Positions 23,001-55,500 are shown, counted from the first letter of the stretch. The stretch is 64,000 nucleotides of DNA from Galaxea fascicularis (GCA_948470475.1 OX419341.1:2572584-2636583), one strand, 5' to 3'. The notes: a model not told the origin generated them from the sequence alone. Program-made: numbers and translations.

Positions 23001-25183
23001 CAAAAGCAGTGAAGCTTTGAGCGTTGACATATTTTTCAGTACGGGGTGCTTTTAAAAAATAATCCTGTAATGTCTTCAAATGAAAACCGCGTCGATGCTA
23101 CTTCCAGCCTAAGTCCGATAAGTACAATGGAGATACGAACAAAAACGAAAAAGTGAATAACCTCTTTCCGTTACAAGCGCAATGTATTATTCCAAGACTA
23201 TGACTCTTTTCGGTTTTCTTCTTTCTGATGACAATTTTTGCGCGTGTTCCCCTGCTGCTTGTGGTTGAGCATCGTCCAATCTGCGATATAAAACTTAACA
23301 ACTTTGAATTTTTTGTGTTGTGTTGTAGGAAGACTGTAGCAGAACTAAACAAAGAACTGCAGACAAAAACCTTGCTGCAATTAGCAGAGACAGATAGGCT
23401 TCGTCACACGGAACATCATCTGCACGCTAGCGAGTCTAAAGTGGAGAGATTGAACAGCGAAAACATCAAGCTGAGACTAAAAATTGACGACTTACGAATA
23501 AAACTACAAAGCCGTAAGTGTGAACAACGAGCTCCTTTTTGTCCCCAGAAGGGAGATGGTGAACATCAGATTGAGATTGTGTTACTCAACGCGCATGCGC
23601 CAGATTTGCGATATAGCCCCTTTAAACGGAAGTAAGCCGAACGTATTTAAACTTCCCTCTCAAGGTTTCGACCATTTGAAAAATCGATCTCGTATTCCTG
23701 TCGGCCCTATCGCTCGATTATTGCGAGGAATGAGAGTCTGAATCCTCCCCGCCACGATATCGAGGAAAAAAGAGAACTGGCAATAAATAGAATCCATTTG
23801 GCAGTGCGTATGCACTTGCTACGAGCTGCAGGCGGGTAGCGTGACTGATGTTGTCACCACGCTTTGACGTCATCCTCGCGTCACGCGAGTACATACGCAA
23901 TGACGTCATTCGTGCGTTATGCGATTATTCTTCCTTTGCCAGTCGCTGTTTCGGGAAATGAGCCCACACTCAGTAGAAACCCCCGCCTAGCCTAACTCTT
24001 CATGTAACCTGCTTTTAAACATTTTCTTTTATTTTGTTGCCGGAAAGATGTGGTGTTAAAATTTACTTTTCCTTTCTGTTCCAAGAATCACAGAAAGAAC
24101 CTCACAATGCCACTCAGCCTCAAAATGCCAACTCCTCCATAAGAAAGACAAAATCGGCCGTGGAACTAATCAATACAAAATCAGACAGTCTTGTATCAAG
24201 AGCGGCCGGCACACAAGAGAAGGAAAACTTGCCACCGAAAGCCAAAGCAATAAAGAGGGAACTCGTGACAGCTAAGACGAAAATTAACGAAACCACCGTT
24301 ACAAAACCTCCATCAGTCACGGTAAAGGATGAAAATGGACGTGTACCGGTAGGAATAATGCATTGCCAAGAACGCATGAACACTTTAACTAGCTATCAAG
24401 TCCAATCCATTCCTGACGGTTGTGTCAATCTAAGCTTATCTCAGATTTCTCCCTTATCAAGTACAAATGGTACTGACAGTGAAGTCAAAGTTGAAGAACA
24501 GAACGAAAGAAAGACGAAGGTTCGCTTCAACACTGAAACCATTTGTGCAACAGAAACGTGCAGCACCGATTTATCAGAAACTCAGACAGCGATGGAAAGA
24601 GACGCAACTTGCAAAGTGAAAGAACAAAGGAAAGAAAATTTCCAGCCTGAGGTAAGACATGATTTTTATTGAGCAAGTCTGTTAGGTCCAGTGTAGAACA
24701 AATGTTCCTCTACTTTTCTTCTTGAACATTACAATTTTCACCAGCTTACCCTAAAGTGGGAAATACGAATCCCATACATCAGCTTACATTAACGAAGCTG
24801 CAATGCCCGTTTACGAACTCGGATTAAGTCCGCAAAAAATCAAAGACTCACTGGCTTTAGAAGAAAACAAGGCCACTTTAACCCTTTTTAAGTGCTACTA
24901 TGACGAAACTTGTATCTTTCCTATCTGAGCCAAATTCACAAGTTCTTGCCGTTTCATCACGTTTCTGATTGGTTGAAGAAGAATAAACATTCCAGAAATA
25001 ATTCATGGTGTCCACAGGAAGTAGAGTCCGTTATTTGTTCAATGTTGTCGTATTTATTTGCAGGGAGGTTACTTGGAAAAGAGCGGGAACATTTCTTCAG
25101 TGACCGTAAAAGGACAAAAGATTGCTCCAGTGGTTATCAATGTGAAGAAAGGCGAGGTCAAAAACCAGTGTCCACAGCAGTGA
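20048..25183 (+). CDS. SPDL1: Protein Spindly, kinetochore dynein adaptor, 9 exons
   Basis: Recruits dynein-dynactin to kinetochores through the RZZ complex. Exons: 20048-20239, 20769-21287, 21664-21768, 21878-21988, 22167-22307, 22809-22918, 23329-23513, 24086-24651, 25064-25183; all phases match, giving 682 aa (human 605). Almost the whole N-terminal 400 residues is coiled coil. The CC1-box-like stretch LAGELGKSLLENNHEL lies at about 30-45, and the Spindly motif GNSLFGEVEDRR, which binds the dynactin pointed end, at about 266-277. The C-terminal half is low-complexity and basic/acidic. The protein ends CPQQ, the same C-terminal four residues as human Spindly, where the Cys is farnesylated for kinetochore targeting. 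Exon 2 ends at a GC donor (CAG|GCAAGT). Start chosen as the first ATG, 296 bp from GUF1. Confidence 0.93.
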
Positions 25184-27500
25184 GAATGGTGGAACGATAT
25201 GAATTCGTCCTAAAACAATTTGAAAGCAATTACGTTGTGTTAGATTTTACAAAAAAAAATGACATGACCGTTCTCCACGGTCTTGTTTACAAATCAAGTT
25301 TCATCGGATTTGTTTCACTGTGAAAATCCAAAAACCGTGAACACTGGAAATATTTATGGAATGTTACTGTGTTTCAAGTAAAAGCCAATCACGCGCGAGA
25401 AATTAAAACTCTAAACCACAAACAGTAACGTTAATTAGTTTGTGGTTTTAAGTCTCCTCTGATTGGTTGCTGCACAATGGGAAATGTCAATCAAATCAAA
25501 GTGTTCACGGGTTTTGGGTGCGCACAGTAAAATTTGTGCAGCAAGAAATAAAATCATGACAAGCAGTAAACTCGATTTTTGTACGAAATTCCACGATAAT
25601 CTTTGTTTCGCCGTCATCGTACCAGTGCCTAATTTTCCTTAAGGGAGACTGGGATCAAAATACCAAATTATGCTGAAAACTGCGCACGTGTGGGCACGCT
25701 TGACCGCTGATTTCACTGTATGTTCACCTTGTAATGATAAGTATTCATTGAAAACAACCAACTAAAAAAATAAGTGGTTCAATTTACTTTCACTCTACGT
25801 TCAGTATATTAACAACTTAAATTCAAAGGCTGATTAAAACGGTACGATTGTATGCGACAAGCTGAAAACAGAATAAAATAAAGGCATTTCTAGAGCCTGC
25901 GTGGCACGAGCTGGAGAGGAAATCGCGCGTGCGCGGAGCGCGACATGTGATTTCGCCCTTTCTCAGCAAAAGCCTGTTCAAATGCGTGTTATAGTAGGTG
26001 GTAGAAAAACTTGAGTGACAACTTAAAAACTATACCTTAATGTTTCGTGAAAACGTAATTTATAACTCGCTCAGTACGCACGACACCTAAGATTTGTTTA
26101 AAATGTTTCAAAACCCTACGAAAACTTTTCAAAAAGGCCCAGGCCATGCTGAATGCCGAGATGCATTGAGAACAGACGTTCTCAGCTTGCGCACAGGACG
26201 GAAATTGGATACCAACGCCGTGTTGCCAAAATCGGCCTTAATACTTTCGTGCAAAGTGCGAGATCCTCGTCTCCTTGTGCACGAAAGCTTCTCGCTAACT
26301 GTACTTAGAACAGGTGCAACCTAATTTACAGTAAGAGCAAACTATTTGCAATTTGTACAAGACAGAACAGTGAAAGTTCCACGATTTTGCACCCCAACCA
26401 TGTCATTGAGCCAGAGGGAGGCTCAAGGGGAGTTAAATCATCCCTTGGCTTTTCAAGTGACATTAAAATAAAAGCAATTTAAACTGAGCAAACAGCCATA
26501 GAAGGCCAAACATTTTGCATTCCTTACCGCATAGACTGAAGACAAAAGGAAAACTTGCATTTTCATATATTAACAAATCACAATTCACGCCGGCGTAAAC
26601 TGCAACTCGAGAGAATCATTTCAAAAATATATATCACGGACAACTGAGTTACAGCTAGCTCCATCACCACTTCTCTTTCAATTTTTCAAGCGGGAAATCA
26701 ATCGGTGAAGGAATTCTCAGCTAGTTTTTGTCAGAATATTGGCTCAACCTTACATTCAATGTTAACCTGAGCCAATCAATAATTATATTAATCAACCGGC
26801 ACCCACTGCGGGAAAATCCACGCGTGCAAGTCACGATTGGTTTTGCTGGCCAATCACAGCGCAACAATGTACAACCAAAGCAAACGCAATTATCACTCAA
26901 CGCGTTCATATACAATAAACCGCTCTAACACAGAGACAAACAAATTACATTTTTACCCGCCAAGAGAGAACACAACTTTGTTTAGGTGTTCAACGCTCTC
27001 CTGCAGGCAATTTCCGCTGTTCGAGTACTACAGACGATCTCAACGAAAGACTTTCACACTAAAGACGTATGTCTTATCAGGGTGAAATCCTAGAAAGACC
27101 AATTTCGTAAGAAGTCCACGTTCTGTAACAGAAACGCTTTCCTTTGACCGGTAATCCAGCAATCTATGGAAAGCATTCTTTTTCCTGCTCTGTCAATGTG
27201 CGAAATTGATTTTCTTCATAGATAATCCAGTAGTACTTGATGACAAACGACACATAGATCAACAAGCCTTGTTACTGACTTTAGTCTCTGTGTGAAAAAG
27301 CTTTCACTGACTCTTGAAACTTTTCTCGGCAGCCCCGGACATCAGAGATTGAAATCATTCACAATGGGATCACCTGTTTCACTGATTATCTGTGAACATT
27401 AAAAGAAACAAAACAACTTTGGTCAAGCAAGGCAAGTTAGGCTATAAAAATGTCGAAGATAAGCCATTTGGTGAATACGTCAAAACACAGGGAGAAAACC
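25184..27500. other. Intergenic between SPDL1 and NEK1 3' ends
   Basis: Convergent genes on both sides, so it carries two 3' UTRs. AATAAA candidates for SPDL1 lie near 25546 and 25872. Several short inverted words occur (TTTGTGGTTTTAA around 25390-25450), but no reading frame I can support. Confidence 0.6.
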
Positions 27501-27595
27501 ATCCTCGGAGACCCAGGGGCAGATCGTCGGGATGGGACGAAGTCCCGATCTTCGTCCCGGCCATCCCGAATATCTTCTCCTGGGTCTCCGAGGAT
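27501..27595. repeat. Palindromic element in the NEK1 3' UTR region
   Basis: ATCCTCGGAGACCCAGG at the left end is the exact complement of CCTGGGTCTCCGAGGAT at the right end. The interior also folds: TCGGGATGG(GACGAAGTC)/GACTTCG and CGGGATGG/CCATCCCG. It begins 27 bp downstream of the NEK1 stop codon, so the transcript could contain a long hairpin. It is probably a small MITE. Confidence 0.75.
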
Positions 27596-27621
27596 TCCTT
27601 GTCGATTAAAACCTCTACTGT

Positions 27622-48204
<20,583 letters not shown>

Positions 48205-48349
48205 TTCTTCCTGGTCGTAAAGCCTCCTAAAGCCTAATTTCTTGAGCAGATCGCAGTCCTTTCTGCATTGCTACGCGTCCCTGTTAAAATTTCGGGTTTC
48301 GTGAGAGCCGTGGTTACTAAAACAACGTAACGAAGGAACAGTTTGGAAA
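48205..48349. promoter_or_regulatory. NEK1 5' region, possibly divergent promoter
   Basis: 145 bp lie between the NEK1 start codon and a plus-strand ATG at 48350 (MALEKRNLALALSLRNA, then a consensus donor GCT|GTAAGT at 48401). No downstream exon on the plus strand was found, so the second gene is unproven. Confidence 0.35.
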
Positions 48350-48809
48350 ATGGCGCTCGAAAAGAGGAATCTCGCGTTAGCGTTGAGCCTGCGAAACGCT
48401 GTAAGTAGATTGCGGTATTTTAAAGTAAGTGTGCGCGCGCACAATGAAGATAAAGGAAAATTGTAAACTGGAATGGACTACAAGATCGCCTTACAAGAGC
48501 TCTTGACTGCGTAATACACAGCGAAGTGATGGGCGCAGAGGAAGGTAACAGGGATATGTGACTGAATGCCAAAAAGTGAATAAACGTGGCAAATGCTAAA
48601 ACCAGATAACAAATAAGGAAGACAGGACATGAAAGGAAAGTCTCTAAATCCCTTTTGCCTGGTAGTATAATGGGTGTTGGATTATGAGGAAGAGGAAGAC
48701 TCACTCTTCCCCAGACCTCAACGCGCCCACCCAGCAAACAGAGCTGCATGATGAAAAATAGAGCAACACCCGGGCGATCGCGTGACACCTGAAGCAATTT
48801 GCTTAGCAT

Positions 48810-49040
48810 TTAACACTTAATGACTGGTCCCGAGACAAAGTCATTAAGTGATTTGTTATATAGCAAAACAAATGGACCAAACAGGTGGAAAACAGAAACA
48901 AAAGCAAATTTTGAAAAACGCGCTGAGATTTCAGCGACAATGTCAGGCCACTGCACGCTCTGATCACGTGCAACAGCGGTCAACATTTCGCGAACTCTTT
49001 CCCGTTTGATGTCATAGTTTTCACAATGTTGCCCGCTCAT
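48810..49040 (-). CDS. Unrecognised short ORF, possibly a first exon
   Basis: ATG at 49038-49040 opens a 76-codon frame whose first 42 residues look protein-like (MSGQHCENYDIKRERVREML, then WPDIVAEISARF): mixed charge with a heptad-like spacing. The second half becomes hydrophobic and ends at 48810, suggesting that a real exon may stop near residue 45. No donor or following exon is convincing. Not recognised. Confidence 0.3.
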   Translation of the reverse strand: MSGQHCENYDIKRERVREMLTAVARDQSVQWPDIVAEISARFSKFAFVSVFHLFGPFVLLYNKSLNDFVSGPVIKC

Positions 49041-49518
49041 GGCATCATGCGGAAAAGAGCTTCACTGTTGGATGTCATGTGACCATGAACTAACCGATGC
49101 TCACTGTAGTGGGAAAAACACCAGCTGTATAACAATTTGAAATTCCAAGAATTACTTTAGTAGACCTGACGGGAGACATCAATTCCTGACTTGATTACTC
49201 ACAAGTTTTATTCTTATTAGTCTTCTGTCAAGTAATTTGAGTCAGGAGCTCTCAAAGCAAATTGTGTTTGAGGCTGTATGTGACAGAATCAAAATCACAA
49301 AGCCAAGTTTGTCAAATACTTTCCGACATATTTGGGTATTGCTGATCCTCGCTTTTCAGCTATATACCGCTTTGTCGCGAGGTTATATGTTGTTTAAATC
49401 CACAGATACGTTATTCTGACAGGTAAACGTCCTAACGTTAAAAAAGAAAAAAAAAGAGAGATCACATGAAAGCAAAGGTGAAATTGTTCGAACGTTTGTT
49501 TCTAAATTATTTCACGCC

Positions 49519-50615
49519 TCAGTCCGAGTCCCAGTCCCTCGTGTCCGGGTTTGGAGCATTGTTGTATATTGGCAAGCTTCCATGTGTCATCTGATGTTCT
49601 TCTAACAAATAATATACGATTTCTGGCGGGTTCAGACACGTCATCCATCGTACTGCAATGTTCTTCCATCGCCTCTTGCCCGGGCCACTCAGGTATCGAC
49701 CAATGGGAAGCCCATCATTTCCGCTGAAATGGGCATTCAGACAGTCCCGGATGTTGCTGAAATACGGGTTTCCACCAATGTAAATGAGCTGTGGAAAGAA
49801 AACGCCCGACAGTTCAGTAAAACACTTTTGACCAAACGGACATTCCAGAAAATAGAGAACCAATCACAGATGAAGGTATAAAACTGGACTTGATTTTAAG
49901 AATGAGAGAAAAGAATCCGAGTAACGATGATGAACAACTTTTGAAAACCAGTGTGTACATTGGTTTTGTGCCTGGTTTCAAAATTTACCCCTGGGTCTTC
50001 AATATTATTGTTACGCGACTACATAATACCTTTATTCAAGATGTAAATGAAAACACGAATGTACGGAATTATGTATAACTTAAAATGAAATATTAAAAAT
50101 ACATCTTGTAAAGGAAGTCGAGAGGTTAGCCCTTTGTTAAACTCCCTAAAAGAATCTGTTTAAAACAAAATTGAGCTTGGATTTGAATAATCCAAAGCTA
50201 TCAGCTTCGATTATATCTCTTGATAAGCTGTCCCATAATTTGATTGCCCTAATAAAAACGAATGTTTATAGCAGTTAAGTCTCGCAGGTTTGACATAAAG
50301 TTTGTAACCATGATTGGAGCTTGTGGACCTAACTCTAGTAAATTCAAAACAGTCTTCATATTTTAAGTGGTAAATCGCTAACTGTAAAACTTAAGAAAGT
50401 GGAATGCTTTTCACCTCATTATTTCTATAAATTTCATATACTCCAGACATTCGCGCGCCCTCTTGTACATTGAAGCTTCGTAGCGCGCTGTGAAGAGGTT
50501 GTAGATTCATTTTCTCACGATAAAATTTAACAATCTTCAGGTGATCTCCATCCACTTCCGTTCCTTTCTGTGCGGCATCACCTCTCTCGGATCTTTTCAT
50601 CTCATTTATCACTCT
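49519..50615 (-). CDS. GIY-YIG-like small protein, split gene, 5' incomplete
   Basis: Two exons joined in phase: 50415-50615 (acceptor TTTGCAG, donor GAG|GTGAAA) and 49519-49788 (acceptor CCACAG|CTC). Together they encode 156 residues: an N-terminal helix region (IVKFYREKMNLQPLHSALRS), then GVYEIYRNNELIYIGGNP, where GVY and YIG are 9 residues apart as in GIY-YIG domains. NIRDCLNAHFSGNDGLPIG and WKNIAVRWMTC follow, and HGSLPIYN near the end. The first exon, which should carry a start codon and, by analogy with the paralog at 56867, a signal peptide, was not found upstream. Function unknown; cleavage activity is not shown. Confidence 0.75.
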
Positions 50616-53340
50616 CTGCAAAAATTAGTACCAAATGCCACTGAGGATTCCTTTAAGTTATTAACACCAGTATTCAGATAGGCGTTAGAAGTGGGAAAAC
50701 AAATGTTATTTTATCTGTTCGCTAGGGAACGTTTTGAACTAAAATGTCAAAGGACCATTGAATTAAACGACCTGGTGAATACAAAACTGTGGCTCGGCAG
50801 TAAAAAGGTATTTGAATGTAACTGGTTAAGGATCACTTCAGATTACAGGAACCTTTCCAGTTTCCGTGAGAAAGAAAACGACTTGTTGCTAACGATTACT
50901 TGAAATAAATCCAGATTCAAGAAGTAAGCTATGTGTTATCTCAGATTTTTGAGAAGCAACATACAACTGTAAAGTGCAGTGGAATTGACGAAACAGACTA
51001 CACTTCACAGCTGTACTTTTCCACTAAGAATGAAAAGTATTCATGAAAAACTTATAGGGATTGTAATAAAAAGTAACTTCGAGTGTTGCCAGATTTTTGT
51101 TTTGGCAAGATTTTATCAAGCTGGCGACAGTTTCACAAAAAATGAGACAGCCCCTCGCTCAGGCTTCCTCAGTTTCTTGTTTTCCTAAATGCCTCAAATC
51201 TACAAAATGAGAAAGGCATGTGCTGGTAACATTAAATTGGTGAGGCGCGTGTAATGATTTTTTTGTTCATAACCCAGTGAAATTAATTTCCGGTTTTAAA
51301 GCCTCTGCGCAGAAAAAAAATTATTACCATCGACAACTAAAACATATTTATGAAGCTTCACTTGCCTGTACGTACGGTTTGCTGTGTTACACTGGAAAAC
51401 AATCCGTTTCTTTGTAATCTAGCTGACAAAAACAACAAACTAACTTGACTGTAAATTTGCTTAGCAACCAATTGGTTCTGGAATTATAATCAATCTATAT
51501 GCGCGCGCATACGTAGCCGTCAGTTGCTAAGAAAATATTTTGGAAGGCTCTCAACTGCAGCTCAACGAAAACGCGGTTAATTTCAACTTTCAGTGAAATT
51601 CTTCAAGCAGTAACGGTTACGCATCATTACAGTAAATGCATATGCCATTGCAGTGGAGCCTCATTTATTCAAGGGTTTAAATAAACTGCTGATGTATATG
51701 TGGTGTATTAACCCTTTAAAATCGCAACATCAAAATTTAAATTGTTATTTAACTGTGGTCCCCTACACAACTGCTATAGGACGATCCTATCCTTAATTCT
51801 TGTCATAAAATTCGATGCGGTTCACTCCAAGGCTTTTGGGGGTTAAAGGTATGAAAACGGATACGTTACCTGTCACTCCCTTGCGATTATCGACGAAGGG
51901 AAGACTCTCTTAGTGAAGTTCAGTTGCAACGGCCTCGCGCGGCTTCTATGAGAAAACAAAAACGAGCTTTGACAAAAAAAAACTCAGCCGGTAACGGTAC
52001 CTCCGTGTTTGGAGCGCTGTACCCTGACGATTAACCCCGAGATTTCGGCCCGGGGATCGCTTATACCAACTTAGCCCAGCAACCCGCACACCCGAGTGAA
52101 TATCCTGTCATCCCATGACAGTCAGTGCGGGAGAGATTTGTCGGCCCCTAAACCATTTGTGACAATCCCACTCCAAACGCGCAGCAAAGTACCGGTCCTA
52201 TCTATCAAACTATGGATGAAAAAATTCTATTTAAATGTGATGTGATTTAGCCATTTTGTCATCCATGTGGTGCGCATTTACTACGAGCGCATGCGTATTG
52301 CCATTTTAACTATTCTAGAGGGAATAGAGAAGCTGATACATGCTTATGCATACTTAATAAGCAATTTTGGCGTGTTTTGCTTTGTAAGTATTAATGCGGT
52401 AGATACAATGTTTTGCCAGTAGGACTGGATGACTCGACGCTTATGCAAAATATAGATGAAATAAGAATTAGGCAAGGATTCAAATAAACTGCCGATGTAT
52501 ATCTGGTGTATTAACCCTTTAAATCGCTACATCAAAAGTTAAATTTTCATTTGTTGTTCTCTCACACAAATGCTATAGATGTATGGGGAGAAGTTGTTAA
52601 AATATCAAGCAAATGAATCTTGTCTGATCCTGTCCTTAATTCTCGTGACCACTGTGTTTTGTAAATATTACAAGGAGAAATTCGATAATGATCACTCCTA
52701 GGGTTTAAAGGGTTGAAGGTATGAAAACGGATACGTTACCTGTTAGCCCCCTACGATGTCCGTAAACTTCCATGGAAGACTCTCTAGCTAGGCTCGATTG
52801 GGTGCTAAAGTTAAGTTCGAACAACACACTAAGCATTTGACAGTAACAGGCGGCTAGTTCCTATAGTCAGGACACCTTAATTCCAGAAGAAAATGAGGGG
52901 AAAGGAATGGTTCCTACAATGGGGGCAAAGTTATGCTTTTCTTCTGAAATATAACCAGTAGTATCTAAGAAACCGAAGCAATAGGCAAACTAAAAGTACG
53001 TTTAAAAGTTGATTTCCCATAGAACAAAAGTATGGTTTGAGTGATCAAAGAAAAGAGAAGGTCAAACTAAATTTCGTGTGGTCAAAGAGTAATAGTCACT
53101 GCCTTTCCTCGAAGAAATTGTACCATTGGTATTGGTTTTTCCAAATCCAAAAATTTACAATCAAGTTTTTTTTCTTTATCGTCGACATGGCGATATCAAG
53201 AATCAACCATAAAACAGTCAGTTCAAGGCAAGAGATTTAACACCAGCTAGTTTTGGCTTAAGAAAAGACTGTTCTAAACCTGGTTTCAGCTGTACGGTAA
53301 GTCCACCATCTATTCTGAAAAAAAAATTCTAAAAAAAAAA
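50616..53340. other. Intergenic with a 0.8-kb-spaced direct duplication
   Basis: Segments at about 51663-51910 and 52478-52790 share long matching runs (GTGTATTAACCCTTTAAA; GGTATGAAAACGGATACGTT followed by ACCTGT; GGAAGACTCTCT). No coding segment seen. It should contain the missing first exon(s) of the GIY-YIG-like gene at 49519. Confidence 0.55.
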
Positions 53341-53360
53341 TCGAAGAAAATTACTATTGC

Positions 53361-53432
53361 GGGCCTGTCCGGGAGTCGAACCCGGGACCTCTCGCACCCA
53401 AAGCGAGAATCATGCCACTAGACCAACAGGCC
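53361..53432 (-). tRNA. tRNA-Pro (anticodon UGG)
   Basis: 72 nt on the minus strand. The acceptor stem GGCCTGT pairs with ACAGGCC, with discriminator C. The D arm contains TGGTCTAGTGG (A box), the anticodon arm TCTCGCTTTGGGTGCGAGA exposes TGG, and the T arm has GGTTCGACTCC (B box). A run of Ts follows on the minus strand (A run at 53331-53340), fitting a Pol III terminator. Intact cloverleaf, no intron, no CCA encoded. Confidence 0.95.
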
Positions 53433-54099
53433 GACGCCGGGAAAATAGATTGAATTTTGTGGTCCAATATTTTTTGCACTAGGCCACCCGCGAAACCACC
53501 CCCTTGACAAAAACACTACTATCTTACAGGTTTCCGTTAGAGATTTTTTCAAAAATTATAGGTTCCCAAAGGGTTTGGAGACGAGAGCGAAGTGCTCGCT
53601 CTGAATTTGTGGGTGCTTTGCGCGTGCACGCGCATGCGCAGAAAAATCTGCAAATGTCAGATTTCTCAGTTTCGATGGCAAGAAAAAGCCGATTTTTTCT
53701 ACGAACGATTTATGTAGTTTCACTCGTCGTAACTGAACCAACAACACAGCACTATGAGGCGCAAATTCCTAGTAGATAAAAAGAGTCAATTTGCTGATAT
53801 TCGTCATTGTTCTATTTCAGAACTGACGTCATTGTGGTAACGGTCACAATCGGTACATCTTAGTTCTAAAGTACGTTCAGTTTCTGTCTGCCCAAAACAG
53901 CGAATTTGGAGCCCCCGATGCTTTTACTTACCATAAACAGTGCAAATCTACTTTGAGAAACTTTCAGTACAAAGAGTGAATTATTTCACATTATTCATCG
54001 GACGTTTTCAGGCCAGAAAAGACAGAATAACCCCTGCAACGTCTCACAAAATTAAACCTGAGGGAGATTTCCTCAGTGGAGGTCTGTGGTTTCAGTGAA
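53433..54099. other. Intergenic
   Basis: No gene seen. It contains the 5' region of the intronless gene that starts at 54100; a plus-strand frame at 53504-53779 has no protein-like features. Confidence 0.6.
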
Positions 54100-55500
54100 A
54101 TGGAGGCTGCATCAAATGACAAGGGGACCGACAGTGGGAACGAAATTCCAGACCAAACGACGTCCACTGAGATGACAAATCCAGATGTGTCTAAAACGAG
54201 AATTAAAACGATTCCAGAAAACTCGAAAACAGATCCACGTGAGAGAGACAGTTTAAGAAATTTTGGGGCCTCACTGCTAAAAAGATACAACTATCACAAG
54301 GATGTGAAGAAGGCTGTTGAAAGCGGAAATATGGAAGAATATTGTAAAAAACTGGCGAAGAGGCTTCAAAAGGGCGCCACTACTAAAGGTTTACAAGTTG
54401 TCAAGCGATGTAATGAGTTTAACGAACTGACTTTGAAGTTTCTCCTCGAAGAAAAGAAAAGGAAAGAACAGGGTAGAAACGAAGATGACCCTACTTTTAT
54501 ATCAAAGTTGCATTCTTTGCCAGACCCTGTAAAGCGATTAGTCAAGGAAGCTCGCAGCCTCGGGGACATAGAACAACTTTACCAATGTGTGAAAACTGTA
54601 ATAGATGAAGATTTGACAGCTTTCGAAGAAAAGACTAAGGAAGAAGCTCAAAGCATTGCAGACCAGGTTCTACAGGCGGCAAAATTTATGTCCTATGTTA
54701 AACGTCAAGAAAATGAATCTCAGTCAGCCAACTTGATGATGGAGGAAGCTGCACAAAGCACTCATAAAGATGGCGGAGACGATCTAGAGGATACCGAGTC
54801 GCACGAGAAGAACGAGAATGCGCAAATCACAGAACAAGAGGGAGAACACGTGATCCCAACCCCGCCACCTCCACCCCCAGTTAAATCACCTCCCCTTGAT
54901 CGCAAAGATGAAATGAACAATCATTTTCTGAAATGCAGAAAACAGCAAGTTGAGTTGGCTAAAAAGGAGCTTAACTTTTCCATTGCAAGGCTCACTTCAG
55001 AGGTGATAACTTCGTACGAACAAGCCACCTCTCTGCGCAAGCGTGGTTCATCGCTGTTGCATAAATCTATCTTAGACTTCCTGCAAAATCAAGAAACCAA
55101 GAAGACGTTCTTCATCAAAGAGATTTTAACGCGAGTGCACAGGATTCTGGAAGTTTTAACCCCAGAAACTGAAAATGACGATAATGCTGAGCTCCTGGAT
55201 CTAAATGAGACAGTAAAGTTATTGTACTTGTTACAGAAATCAAAGACATACCACGTTGATGGCGTAGCCGTAACTAGAGCAACATTTGACAAAATTGGAG
55301 TTCTTTACTATACTCTGCTGATTGTAGGGCTGCTTGTGGTTGCCTTGGCACTTTGTTTCAACGGCGAATGGCTCTCTCTCATCGTTTTTGCTGTTGTTGT
55401 TTTTGTTTTCATTGTAAAGGCTTGGCAAGCTGTAATCTCTGTCAAAAAGAAGAGGGTTGAAGTATTTGGAAGGGTAAAAAGTCGTAAAAAGATCGATTAA
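54100..55500 (+). CDS. Unrecognised intronless 466-aa protein, two C-terminal TM helices
   Basis: Single open frame from the ATG at 54100 (a GTG at 54076 is upstream in frame) to TAA at 55498-55500. Residues 1-50 are Ser/Thr/Asp-rich; 50-220 are helical and highly charged (KKLAKRLQKGATTKGL; EAQSIADQVLQAAKF); about 252-266 is proline-rich (PTPPPPPPVKSPP); 270-395 is helical again. Two hydrophobic segments follow at about 401-421 and 424-445, then a basic tail ending KSRKKID. With no signal peptide, a C-terminal hairpin anchor with both ends in the cytosol is the simplest topology. AATAAA is present near 55651. No family recognised; lack of introns among intron-rich neighbours is notable. Confidence 0.85.
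   Translation: MEAASNDKGTDSGNEIPDQTTSTEMTNPDVSKTRIKTIPENSKTDPRERDSLRNFGASLLKRYNYHKDVKKAVESGNMEEYCKKLAKRLQKGATTKGLQVVKRCNEFNELTLKFLLEEKKRKEQGRNEDDPTFISKLHSLPDPVKRLVKEARSLGDIEQLYQCVKTVIDEDLTAFEEKTKEEAQSIADQVLQAAKFMSYVKRQENESQSANLMMEEAAQSTHKDGGDDLEDTESHEKNENAQITEQEGEHVIPTPPPPPPVKSPPLDRKDEMNNHFLKCRKQQVELAKKELNFSIARLTSEVITSYEQATSLRKRGSSLLHKSILDFLQNQETKKTFFIKEILTRVHRILEVLTPETENDDNAELLDLNETVKLLYLLQKSKTYHVDGVAVTRATFDKIGVLYYTLLIVGLLVVALALCFNGEWLSLIVFAVVVFVFIVKAWQAVISVKKKRVEVFGRVKSRKKID

Noticed and set aside
52010..52160. GC-rich island that looked like an rRNA or 5S fragment
   Set aside because: It does not match the 5S core (no GUCUACGGCCAUA-type start or GAUCUCGUCC element), and no other rRNA landmark was found.
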